DNA of 11,542 nt from an uncultured Bacteriovoracaceae bacterium (GCA_937952395.1 CALFYV010000295.1:1-11542), one strand, 5' to 3'; shown: positions 1 to 6,478, numbered from the stretch's first letter. Notes: generated by a model not told the origin, from the sequence alone. A program made the numbers and translations.

Positions 1-585
1 CGCTACTCCCGTATTGTTTTTTTTTTTTACTCAGATGTGGATGGCGGTCATATAAATACACTTTTAACCAATTTCTTTTTTACTTTTTGGCCCGAGTTTT
101 TTGAAAAAGGCTGTATTCAGTTTGCTAAAGCACCGCTTTTTGAAGTGATTACAGATAAAGGAACCATCTACTGTGAGACACCATCGGAGTTGGAAAAACT
201 AAAAAAGAAAGCAGGAATTTCTATTCGGGAAATTCAAAGAAACAAAGGTTTAGGAGAGATGTCTCCTGAAGCTTTCAAATATGTACTTAGTCGCGGTCAG
301 TACACAAAAATTACCACCAAGCATTTAGTTGACTCGAAAAGAATGCTTGAAATTTGTTTTGGCAAAGATACTCAGCTGAGAAAAGATCTCTTGATAGATG
401 AAGAATATTCAGACCATAAAAAGGTCGCCAAAGGTCGAAGTGCCAGAGAGCGGGAATTAGAAAAAAGAGTTATTGATAAACTAGAAAGTGCACAAGAGAT
501 GCGTGAAATAGCCGCAGGTCCCAAGCACAAAAAGAAAACCAAGAAAAAAGTAGCAAAAAAGAAATCAGCTCGGGGTAGGAAATAA
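1..585 (+). CDS. parE: Topoisomerase IV subunit B (ParE/GyrB family), C-terminal part, 5' end cut by window edge
   Basis: This is the ATPase/TOPRIM subunit of a type IIA topoisomerase. Only the last 194 residues are visible, and the frame is open back to base 1. The end of the TOPRIM domain is seen as RYSRIV then SDVDGGHINTLL (visible residues 1-22), matching the GyrB/ParE segment around D-x-D-V-D-G-x-H. The family hallmark QRNKGLGEM follows at visible residues 79-87 (E. coli GyrB: QRYKGLGEM). The phrase NFFFTFWPEF resembles phage T4 and eukaryotic topoisomerase II at this place. The protein ends in a strongly basic tail (KHKKKTKKKVAKKKSARGRK), unusual for ParE. The first Asp of the metal-binding D-x-D is Tyr here (visible residue 10), and this codon abuts a run of 12 T at bases 17-28. 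That is either real divergence or an error near a contig end. The stop TAA shares its last base with the ATG of the next gene, so the two subunits are probably translationally coupled. ParE rather than GyrB is inferred from the parC-like partner. Confidence 0.9.
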   Translation, partial: RYSRIVFFFYSDVDGGHINTLLTNFFFTFWPEFFEKGCIQFAKAPLFEVITDKGTIYCETPSELEKLKKKAGISIREIQRNKGLGEMSPEAFKYVLSRGQYTKITTKHLVDSKRMLEICFGKDTQLRKDLLIDEEYSDHKKVAKGRSARERELEKRVIDKLESAQEMREIAAGPKHKKKTKKKVAKKKSARGRK

Positions 586-2015
586 TGGATGAAGTTTTTT
601 ATCACTCACTAGATGCAGTCGCACTTGAAGATATTATCAGAGAAGAATATAAGATTTATCAAATATACACTTTAATGGATCGAGCAATCCCTTATCTGCA
701 AGATGGACTTAAACCCAGTCAACGACGTATCCTTTATACCCTTTGGCGTAATCAAAGTAAGGGATTAGTTAAAGTTAGTTCTCTAACGGGTTTAGTTTTA
801 ACTCTTCACCCACATGGACCTGCTTCAGTTGAATCTTCAGTTGTTAACCTCGCTCAAGATTACACTTTTTCCAATAATTATCCGTTGATAGATAAAAAAG
901 GGTATTTCGGAGAGCGTATGGAGACTAGTCCAGCCGCTGGCAGATATATTGAATGTAAATTAGGCAAAGTAGCTGAACTTTTGCTTTTTGATGATATGAA
1001 CCAAGTGCAAATGGTGCCTAATTATGATGAAAAAGTCATGGAGCCGGTACACTTGCTGCCTAAATTACCCTTAATGATTTTAAATGGTTCAGAAGGGATA
1101 GGCACTGGCTTCTCTTCGGTTATTCCAAGTTTTCATCATTCAGACATTATTGCATCGATGATTTCTTTTGTTGAAACTGGCAAATCCAAAAAAATAAAAC
1201 CATGGATTCGTTATTATGATAATTCGCTCATTGAAATAGAACCCAATAAAATTGTTTTTAATGGTGCAGTCACCGAAGAGGGAGGGAAGTATTATATTAC
1301 AGAACTACCTCGTGGCTATGATGCTCAGAAAGTTTATCGCTATTTAAATAAGCTTATCGATAAAGATATCATTAAGGATTATATTGATTCTTCTGTTGAT
1401 AATAATATCCAAATTGAATTAATTTTCAAAAAGGGTCAAAGACCTACGCCTGAAGAAATTAATCAAAAAATTTCGATGAAGAGTTCAATGACTCCTAATT
1501 ACACCCTCATTTCTGAGCGTGGAGTTAAAATTCTTAACCGTCCAGAGGAGATTATCGAGCTTTTTACTCAGCAGCGCCTGGAAGTTGTACAGAGGCGCTA
1601 TGATCTTTTGATAGAAGACTATACCGAGAGAATCAAAAAGAATAATGAAATTATCCGTTTTATTAAAGAGAAGCATTACGCGCAGGCTGAGAAGAAACTC
1701 AATAGAAAAGCTTTTGTAGATTACCTTATTTCAAAAAAATTTACTCACTCAGAATATCTGGTTGATATGGCCATTTACCGTATGACCAAAGAAGAAGTCG
1801 ATAAACGGCTACTGTTAATCAAAGATGAGTCTGCTCAATTAAAAGAATTTAAATCTATCGCCGGTTCTAAAGCGGCGGTGAAGAAAAAACTTATTGAAGA
1901 GCTGCAAGATGTCGATGAGAAATTAACAAAAATTATGGCCGCTAAAGAGAAAGAAAAAGAAGATGTTTACCGCAAAACTCAAGGTAAGGCCTTAAAGCGT
2001 AAATCGAGAAAATAA
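585..2015 (+). CDS. parC: Topoisomerase IV subunit A (ParC/GyrA family), short form without C-terminal beta-pinwheel
   Basis: This is the DNA-cleaving subunit of a type IIA topoisomerase, partner of the ParE gene just upstream (TAATG overlap). It has 476 residues, against about 750 for E. coli ParC. The winged-helix (CAP-like) domain carries GLKPSQRRIL (41-50), HPHG (75-78) and the catalytic pair Arg120-Tyr121 in SPAAGRYIE. The tower region holds NGSEGIGTGFSS (167-178), where the conserved Ile172 is the DNA-bending wedge. ITELPRGY (238-245) follows, then a long coiled-coil arm (about 320-400) and the C-gate region. The protein ends shortly after in a basic tail (KALKRKSRK). The GyrA/ParC C-terminal DNA-wrapping domain is absent. 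Short ParC forms occur in chlamydiae, and T4 gp52 is similarly short. The GIGTG and GYFGER wording is closer to eukaryotic/T4 enzymes, as far as I can judge from memory. Without the pinwheel it should act as a relaxing/decatenating enzyme, not a gyrase. Confidence 0.93.
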   Translation: MDEVFYHSLDAVALEDIIREEYKIYQIYTLMDRAIPYLQDGLKPSQRRILYTLWRNQSKGLVKVSSLTGLVLTLHPHGPASVESSVVNLAQDYTFSNNYPLIDKKGYFGERMETSPAAGRYIECKLGKVAELLLFDDMNQVQMVPNYDEKVMEPVHLLPKLPLMILNGSEGIGTGFSSVIPSFHHSDIIASMISFVETGKSKKIKPWIRYYDNSLIEIEPNKIVFNGAVTEEGGKYYITELPRGYDAQKVYRYLNKLIDKDIIKDYIDSSVDNNIQIELIFKKGQRPTPEEINQKISMKSSMTPNYTLISERGVKILNRPEEIIELFTQQRLEVVQRRYDLLIEDYTERIKKNNEIIRFIKEKHYAQAEKKLNRKAFVDYLISKKFTHSEYLVDMAIYRMTKEEVDKRLLLIKDESAQLKEFKSIAGSKAAVKKKLIEELQDVDEKLTKIMAAKEKEKEDVYRKTQGKALKRKSRK

Positions 2016-2443
2016 TGAGCCGTGATTCTTTAATGGCAAAATTTAATAAGCCTATTTCATTTTATGAAGGCATGTTGAAAAACACTATTACCACAGGGCC
2101 TGAGACTAATTTAGTTGAAGTGGTAGAGCTGATGAATAAACATAATGTGGGCTCTATTGTTATTGAGGAAGAGCATAAGGCAATTGGGATCATTACCGAA
2201 CGGGATTTTTTAACCAAGCTCTATATGTATGGAGCAGAGGATTTAAAAAAGAAAAAAGTCAGCGACTATATGACTAAAAATCCAAAAATTTTAAGCAATA
2301 CAGATCCTATGAGTGAAATCCTAAAACTTTTTTATAAAAAAGAGTTTCGCCATTTAGTGATTGTAGATGAAAATAAAAAATTAAGTTCAGTTTTTTCCGT
2401 CAGAGATATTGTGAGTTTTTTAATTGATGAATTCTCTCATTAG
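2015..2443 (+). CDS. Two-CBS-domain protein
   Basis: This is a stand-alone tandem CBS (Bateman) module of 142 residues. CBS1 spans about residues 22-75 (VGSIVIEEEHKAIGIITERD) and CBS2 about 82-140 (MTKNPKILS, then HLVIVDENKKLSSVFSVRDI). Each ends in the typical [T/S]-x-R-D motif, which in this family contacts the ribose or phosphate of adenine nucleotides. No catalytic or membrane domain is attached, so it is probably a small cytoplasmic nucleotide sensor. Its partner cannot be named. The ATG shares one base with the parC stop (TAATG), making it the third gene of the parE-parC operon. A second ATG at codon 7 is possible, but the overlap junction supports the first. Its TAG stop overlaps the stop of the convergent metalloprotease gene (bases 2440-2443). 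Confidence 0.88.
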   Translation: MSRDSLMAKFNKPISFYEGMLKNTITTGPETNLVEVVELMNKHNVGSIVIEEEHKAIGIITERDFLTKLYMYGAEDLKKKKVSDYMTKNPKILSNTDPMSEILKLFYKKEFRHLVIVDENKKLSSVFSVRDIVSFLIDEFSH

Positions 2444-3255
2444 TGAACTGCAATAATTTTACCATCTTGCTTATGAATACAACTCCCACTGGGCATTAAT
2501 TCCATCTGGATAATAGTTGGCTCCCCTGGGCCTTCTTCTTCTGGCATAAAATCTTGATGAGGTAGAGCGGCTTGTCCATTAGGACCACTTCCACCTAATA
2601 GCGCAGGAACGGCAGTGGCCAGTCCGTAGAGACTACTAATGGAGTCAGCATCATAGGTATAAGGAGAACGGTAAATAGTTGAGTGGGTAACAGATGGGTA
2701 CATAACGGAATCAATAAAAGGATCGTTAACATGGTAGAGTCCAATGAAGTGGCCCATCTCATGAATAAGGACAGTCTCTAAGTCATAAGTTCCAGCGCTA
2801 AAATCGGCTGAAAAATCCTAGGCCATATCATTTAAAATAATATCTGCGTGGAAAATTTCAACATACTCATTAGCAGTGCCGGTGAGTTTGCGGTAACCAA
2901 AAATTTGAGTAATGGCCAAAGCATTGCTAGGTAATTCAGCCGAGGGCCAGCTGGTGCTTTTATAAATTCCCATTTCAGAATCTAAATAGGGCCCAAGAGA
3001 ACCATATTGAGTAACAGATGTTGTTCCTGTTGTATCAAAGAAATTGATGCCAAAAGCAATCGAAGCATCCCAACTTAAAGCCGAGTCATCAATGGCCTGA
3101 CGCTCACTTGCAGTAAATGCTGCAGATGCCTTAAGATTAATAGGAAAGGCATTCATATTCCAACGTGAAGGCGCCATAGGATTGATGGCGCTTGTGCCAG
3201 ATTTCTGCTCCGGCACGCAGGAAATAAAGAGTAAAATGATGAGTAGCTTTGCCAC
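2440..3255 (-). pseudogene. Matrixin-like zinc metalloprotease lipoprotein interrupted by an in-frame TAG
   Basis: One continuous reading frame of 271 codons is broken only by a TAG at codon 146 (bases 2818-2820), with no frameshift. The N-terminal half starts at GTG (3253-3255), preceded by a good GAGG ribosome site and a stop codon. It has a short lipoprotein-type signal (LLIILLFISC, Cys13 as likely lipidated residue) and ends in ADIILNDMA. After the stop the same frame gives DFSADFSAGTYDLETVLI and then the metzincin zinc motif HEMGHFIGLYH (zinc ligands His165, His169, His175; catalytic Glu166). A Met-turn SVMYP (Met185) follows. ADIxxN before the zinc helix and SVMYP after it are typical of bacterial matrixin-like proteases. 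Because the stop removes the whole active site, the product is inactive unless the stop is read through or is a sequencing error. TAG serves as a normal stop in neighbouring genes (2441-2443; 4361-4363), so it is not recoded genome-wide. The stop overlaps that of the convergent CBS gene. Confidence 0.85.
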
Positions 3256-3399
3256 TTGTTACCTCACTAGCTTATCGGCAAAGTTTTCCCCATCTTTGAG
3301 CATAAAGCTTAGATATTTAAAACTGAGGGAAAAGCTCTGGAATAAACTTTCTTATGACGCTCAAGCAAGTTTATGGGATAATTGAATTATCAATTAGTT
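3256..3399. promoter_or_regulatory. Divergent intergenic region between metalloprotease and envelope-protein genes
   Basis: This 144-bp non-coding gap lies between two genes read outward, so it must hold both promoters. No convincing -35/-10 pair stands out on either strand. GATAAT at 3377-3382 is a possible -10 element for the rightward gene. A 7-bp inverted repeat at 3379-3396 lies at the right end. Confidence 0.4.
3379..3396. repeat. Short inverted repeat just before the envelope-protein start
   Basis: TAATTGA (3379-3385) and TCAATTA (3390-3396) are perfect inverted arms with an ATTA spacer. The repeat ends 3 bases before the ATG at 3400 and takes the place where a ribosome site would be expected. 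It could be a small operator or could affect translation. In such AT-rich DNA a chance match is quite possible. Confidence 0.35.
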
Positions 3400-4377
3400 A
3401 TGAAAAAAATAAGTTTACTCTTTTTATTCTTTTCTTGTAGTTCTATCGCCCAAGTTCTCTTGGCGGTGGGCTTTGAAACAGATTTAATTGGACTTCAAAC
3501 CAAGAAATTATTGGCGCAAAGAAAGGTATTCACCAACTCCAAACTATGTGAATCGGGCCAAGTGGCACAAATTCAAGGCCAGTGGAGTTGTAATAAAAAA
3601 GAGGATACGCTCGTTTGCAAAGCGGCTTTTGCTTGTGAAGCGGTTAATGAAAACACCAAAGCTATTTTACTGACTGCTCTTAATAAAAAAATTCAAAAGA
3701 CGCTTAAAACTGAAGAAGTTTTTGACGCTGATTTCAGAGTTGTCACCGTTCAAGAGGATAAGAATGAAGTTTTAGAAGTGAGTTTTCATTTTACCAGAAA
3801 AGAGTTTGTGGCCAAAAATCACTTAGATGATGATTACTATTTAGATAATGATAAGGAATATTTTAGCAAGAAGATGCAGGAGCAAAGACGTCAAGAGGCA
3901 CTTGAGAAAAGACAAGAAATAGTTAGACAAGAAAAAGAGCGAACTCAAAGAATGCATAATCTTAAAGAATTCAATATCAGTATTGTGAATGCTTTTGATA
4001 ATAATGATAGAAGCTTAAGAACTCTTGATCTCGCCTGGGTACCGTTCTACCGCTTAACCACTAATTTTGAAATTGGCGCTAATTTAGGCACTCATTTCTT
4101 AGAGACTTCGCCTTCATTAACTTCAACTGAAGTGGAGAGTTTTTTGGCCATGGATCTTTTTGGCTACATGGCCTACCAGCATGAACGTCTTTATTTTAGT
4201 GCAGGGATGGGAAGTCAGAAATGGTTTAACGATAATAATGATTCTTACGCGCTCTTAAATGTGGGAATTGCTTATGATGTAGAACTTTTCTTCAAGCGGG
4301 TCTTCATTCAGTATTCAAGCATTGATAATCCGACAGGAGTGAGGGAATTTAAGGCCGGAGCTACTTTTTCCTTTTAA
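3400..4377 (+). CDS. Exported protein with Cys-rich N-domain, coiled coil and beta-barrel-like C-terminus
   Basis: No named family is recognised. The protein has 325 residues from ATG 3400. A TTG six codons upstream (3382) is possible, but the signal peptide MKKISLLFLFFSCSSIA|Q begins naturally at the ATG. Residues 18-135 contain four cysteines (50, 64, 73, 79), which could form two disulfides in the periplasm. Residues 155-187 are a highly charged coiled coil rich in Q, E, R and K. Residues 190-325 show alternating polar/aromatic strands (for example LYFSAGMGSQKWF, YALLNVGIAYDVEL) and end in EFKAGATFSF. A C-terminal Phe on such a strand is the usual recognition signal for outer-membrane barrel assembly. 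Location in the outer membrane with a periplasmic N-part is inferred. Cys13 could alternatively be a lipidation site, but the lipobox is poor. There is no clear Shine-Dalgarno. The 3' end overlaps the convergent gene by 17 bp. Confidence 0.8.
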   Translation: MKKISLLFLFFSCSSIAQVLLAVGFETDLIGLQTKKLLAQRKVFTNSKLCESGQVAQIQGQWSCNKKEDTLVCKAAFACEAVNENTKAILLTALNKKIQKTLKTEEVFDADFRVVTVQEDKNEVLEVSFHFTRKEFVAKNHLDDDYYLDNDKEYFSKKMQEQRRQEALEKRQEIVRQEKERTQRMHNLKEFNISIVNAFDNNDRSLRTLDLAWVPFYRLTTNFEIGANLGTHFLETSPSLTSTEVESFLAMDLFGYMAYQHERLYFSAGMGSQKWFNDNNDSYALLNVGIAYDVELFFKRVFIQYSSIDNPTGVREFKAGATFSF

Positions 4378-4957
4378 AACCGGGATTAAAATAGACATCA
4401 CAATGGTATTTTTTGACTCGGGCCCGAGTTTCATCAGAAATTTGGTTTAAGTAGCCTTGTTCAATATAAGTTTTTTTCGTTTGCTGAGAGTAATCAAAGT
4501 GACTTAAATCTTCAAAATCATATTTGTTACGACGTCCTCTATGTAAGAGGTTAACATCAACAAATTGATCTCCCGCACGCCCAGCTTCCAAGCTTGTGAT
4601 TCTATAGTATTGGCCCAAGACATCCATAATGATTTTATAACTGGTATCAGTATCAGATAGGATCATGGCCTTACCATTTTTCAAATTTTTAACTCTGATA
4701 TCTTTACTTGGGAAAAGTTCTTCAATCTGATTACAGATATTGATATCAAAAAGAAATTTTTTGCGATTGTTTAGAATACGTGTAATCAGCCTGTCGTCAG
4801 GTCTCTTTTCCATTATTCTCAAACGCTGATTAGTGATGAGCTCTAGCTCTGCCATAATTTTAGGATCAAGGCCCGGGCAATCTGGTAAGTAGGGTGATAT
4901 CGCCCATGAGCTTGAACTGATTGCTAACAACAATAATAGGCATTTAAAAAATTTCAT
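4361..4957 (-). CDS. Exported protein of unknown function (198 aa)
   Basis: I do not recognise the family. A clear signal peptide (MKFFKCLLLLLAISSSSWA|IS) predicts export, with a mature chain of about 179 residues. It has three cysteines (27, 75, 186), mixed helix and strand, and a very basic end (GFKRKK). The middle (residues 84-146) looks like a small beta-rich domain: IRVKNLKNGKAMILSDTDTS, then a GQYYRITSLEAG segment. Its promoter must lie in the gap it shares with the divergent gene at 5135. The last 17 bases overlap the end of the convergent envelope gene. Confidence 0.78.
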   Translation of the reverse strand: MKFFKCLLLLLAISSSSWAISPYLPDCPGLDPKIMAELELITNQRLRIMEKRPDDRLITRILNNRKKFLFDINICNQIEELFPSKDIRVKNLKNGKAMILSDTDTSYKIIMDVLGQYYRITSLEAGRAGDQFVDVNLLHRGRRNKYDFEDLSHFDYSQQTKKTYIEQGYLNQISDETRARVKKYHCDVYFNPGFKRKK

Positions 4958-5134
4958 AGGCCCAATATAAAGTATTTCGAGTTTTATGCCAGTATAATCA
5001 CTAAGATGAGTAAGCTTTACTCACTTATCTTTGCTGTCTAACTATTGAACACCCCCTAAAATTGTTACAACGGCTATCACGCTCGAACTTTCAAGATGTT
5101 ATTCTAGGACAAATTAAAAAAATGAAGGAGTTTT
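4958..5134. promoter_or_regulatory. Divergent intergenic region with TATAAT box and adjacent palindrome
   Basis: This 177-bp non-coding gap separates two outward-reading genes for exported proteins. It contains a perfect TATAAT at 4993-4998 (+), without a good -35. Immediately downstream is a palindrome at 5007-5023, at the place where a repressor would block the start of transcription. On the minus strand the same box reads as TATACT. A GGAG ribosome site (5127-5130) precedes the ATG at 5135. Confidence 0.5.
5003..5027. repeat. Inverted repeat (candidate operator or hairpin)
   Basis: TGAGTAA-GCT-TTACTCA at 5007-5023 is a perfect 7-bp-arm palindrome. It extends by AAG (5003-5005) against CTT (5024-5026) if one A (5006) is bulged out. 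No T-run follows on either strand, so it is not a standard terminator. Its place 8 bases downstream of TATAAT fits an operator. Confidence 0.5.
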
Positions 5135-5947
5135 ATGAAAGCACTAATTTTACTGGCCCTTATGATGTCTTATTCTTTTGCCCAAGTAGATCAAGATATA
5201 GAGAGTCAGGAGGAAGTTGAAGTTCAAGTAAGCCGCATTGATCGTGGGCTTAATCCTGATTTTTTAAAAGTCGATATTGATGGTGATTACTTAGTTGTCA
5301 GAGATATCAGAGAAGGTGGCGCCTTGATGTCATCACAACTTGGTTTAAATCAAGAATTAACAGATAAAGAGAGAAATAAAATAGCTCAAAGAGTTCAAGA
5401 GCTTATCTTTTCTAAGAGTGCTAAAAACAAAAATATTAAACTAAACACTGATAACTTATCAAAAATAGCCGCAATTTTAGAAATTAATAATGAGCAAATT
5501 AAAGTCAATGTTGATACTGATTATTTTCAATCATTAATTGAAGAAGTTGATAGAAATGAAATCGAGAGTGCTTATGTGGCCAGTTTAAAAGCTGAAATCA
5601 AGCAGGCCAAAGGCAATATTCAACTTTTAGCCGATGCTTATAGAAATGAAAAAAATCAAGTTAAAATTTTAGAAAGAAATGTTGATAATTTAAATTGGAA
5701 AATTAAAGCACTACAAGAAGGGATTGATACATTAGTTGAACAATATCGAGTTGCCAGTGATTCTTTGTCACAAACTAAAGTTGAAATGAATGCTTGTCTT
5801 GTTGAAAATGCTGATAAAGCAGGTCGTATCGCTCACTTAGAAGCTAACTGGTATAACAATGAAGAATTTAATAGCAAGCAAGTGAATAGAATTGAAAAAA
5901 TGCTTTTAAGAAATGATAAGAGAGAGAGAAGAGCGGCTTCGAAATAA
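5135..5947 (+). CDS. Exported coiled-coil protein of unknown function (270 aa)
   Basis: No family is recognised. The signal peptide MKALILLALMMSYSFA|Q predicts export. Residues 17-65 are acidic, followed by a short strand-rich stretch (DFLKVDIDGDYLVVRDI). Residues 75-130 are mixed. Residues 141-258 form a long heptad-like coiled coil (LKAEIKQAKGNIQLL, VKILERNVDNLNWKIKAL, then more), ending in a basic tail. It has a single cysteine (221). No lipobox and no membrane segment follow the signal, so a periplasmic oligomer is the simplest picture. The start is set by GGAG four bases before the ATG. It may be co-transcribed with the small gene at 6027 (79-bp gap). Confidence 0.8.
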   Translation: MKALILLALMMSYSFAQVDQDIESQEEVEVQVSRIDRGLNPDFLKVDIDGDYLVVRDIREGGALMSSQLGLNQELTDKERNKIAQRVQELIFSKSAKNKNIKLNTDNLSKIAAILEINNEQIKVNVDTDYFQSLIEEVDRNEIESAYVASLKAEIKQAKGNIQLLADAYRNEKNQVKILERNVDNLNWKIKALQEGIDTLVEQYRVASDSLSQTKVEMNACLVENADKAGRIAHLEANWYNNEEFNSKQVNRIEKMLLRNDKRERRAASK

Positions 5948-6026
5948 AAATATAGAAAAGCTGGGTAATAGTATAAAAAACAGAATAGAAAATATTAGGT
6001 AAATGAGCATAACTCAGGAGAAAATT

Positions 6027-6338
6027 ATGAAAAAAATCTTAATTATATTGTTAGCCCTGGGAAGTTTTTCATCATACGCAAATATATCAGCAAGAAAACT
6101 TGGATGGACTGATGCAGTTCATACCACCATTTCTACAATTTCAAAAAACTCATCATTTTTAAATGGTATTACTGAAAAATGTTTAACTACTTTTATAAAA
6201 ATTTCAGAAAATGAAAAAGAAGAATTAGTTAAGAAAATTAAAGCTGATGATTATTTATCAAAAGAATATGTCGAAGGATTTAGAGAGGGCATTGAAGATA
6301 CAATAGGAAAGCTCGATAACCCTTGCTCAAATCGCTAG
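6027..6338 (+). CDS. Small exported protein with two cysteines (103 aa)
   Basis: The start at ATG 6027 is chosen over ATG 6003 because CAGGAG (6015-6020) sits six bases before it and the signal peptide MKKILIILLALGSFSSYA|N then begins at residue 1. The mature chain is about 85 residues, mostly helical and charged. Its two cysteines (mature positions 34 and 82) are 48 residues apart and could form one disulfide. Size, helicity and this cysteine spacing recall HdeA-type periplasmic acid chaperones, but no other HdeA motif is visible, so I do not assign it. The function is unknown. Lower-complexity AT-rich codon use is similar to its neighbours. Confidence 0.7.
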   Translation: MKKILIILLALGSFSSYANISARKLGWTDAVHTTISTISKNSSFLNGITEKCLTTFIKISENEKEELVKKIKADDYLSKEYVEGFREGIEDTIGKLDNPCSNR

Positions 6339-6367
6339 GTTAACAAAGCTAATTCACTCATTATCAC

Positions 6368-6397
6368 AGATAGACTTCATATGGTAGAAGACTATCT
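6368..6397. repeat. Imperfect hairpin downstream of the small exported gene
   Basis: AGATAGACTTC (6368-6378) and GAAGACTATCT (6387-6397) pair with one internal A-A mismatch around an 8-base loop. It lies 30 bases after the stop of the small gene. No T-run follows, so termination is uncertain. The right arm can instead pair with CAAGATA at 6418-6424 through TATCTTG (6393-6399). TAGACTT also recurs directly at 6371 and 6404. Confidence 0.45.
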
Positions 6398-6443
6398 TGA
6401 TAATAGACTTTACCTAGCAAGATATTGAAATCATTACTCTTGC

Positions 6444-6478
6444 TATAGTTTATAGTTTAAAGTAAACTATAAACTATA
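6444..6478. promoter_or_regulatory. Perfect 35-nt inverted repeat, probable autoregulatory operator
   Basis: The left arm TATAGTTTATAGTTTA (6444-6459) and right arm TAAACTATAAACTATA (6463-6478) are exact reverse complements around AAG. Each arm is itself two tandem heptamers (TATAGTT twice; AACTATA twice), giving four half-sites. The repeat ends one base before the ATG of a gene whose product begins with a winged helix. This is the classic arrangement for a self-repressing regulator. The heptamers also contain -10-like TATAGT and TATAAA, so bound protein would cover the promoter. Confidence 0.75.

Noticed and set aside
372..605. Minus-strand open frame of 77 codons inside the parE end.
   Set aside because: It lies opposite a clear topoisomerase reading frame and is rich in Phe and Leu from reversed Lys/Glu codons, so it is an antisense shadow.
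1485..1676. Minus-strand open frame of 63 codons inside parC.
   Set aside because: It is antisense to the conserved coiled-coil arm of ParC and has no ribosome site or recognisable domain.
2440..2757. A separate 105-aa protein starting at the Met of HEMGH.
   Set aside because: That start would cut the zinc motif in half. The same frame continues upstream to the lipoprotein start, broken only by one TAG.
2818..2820. TAG in the protease read as a coded amino acid (pyrrolysine or genome-wide recoding).
   Set aside because: TAG ends the CBS gene (2441-2443) and the 198-aa gene (4361-4363) at sensible places, and no other evidence for recoding is visible.
3182..3385. Plus-strand open frame of 67 codons spanning the divergent promoter region.
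   Set aside because: It overlaps the start of the lipoprotein gene and the intergenic region, and has no motif or signal.
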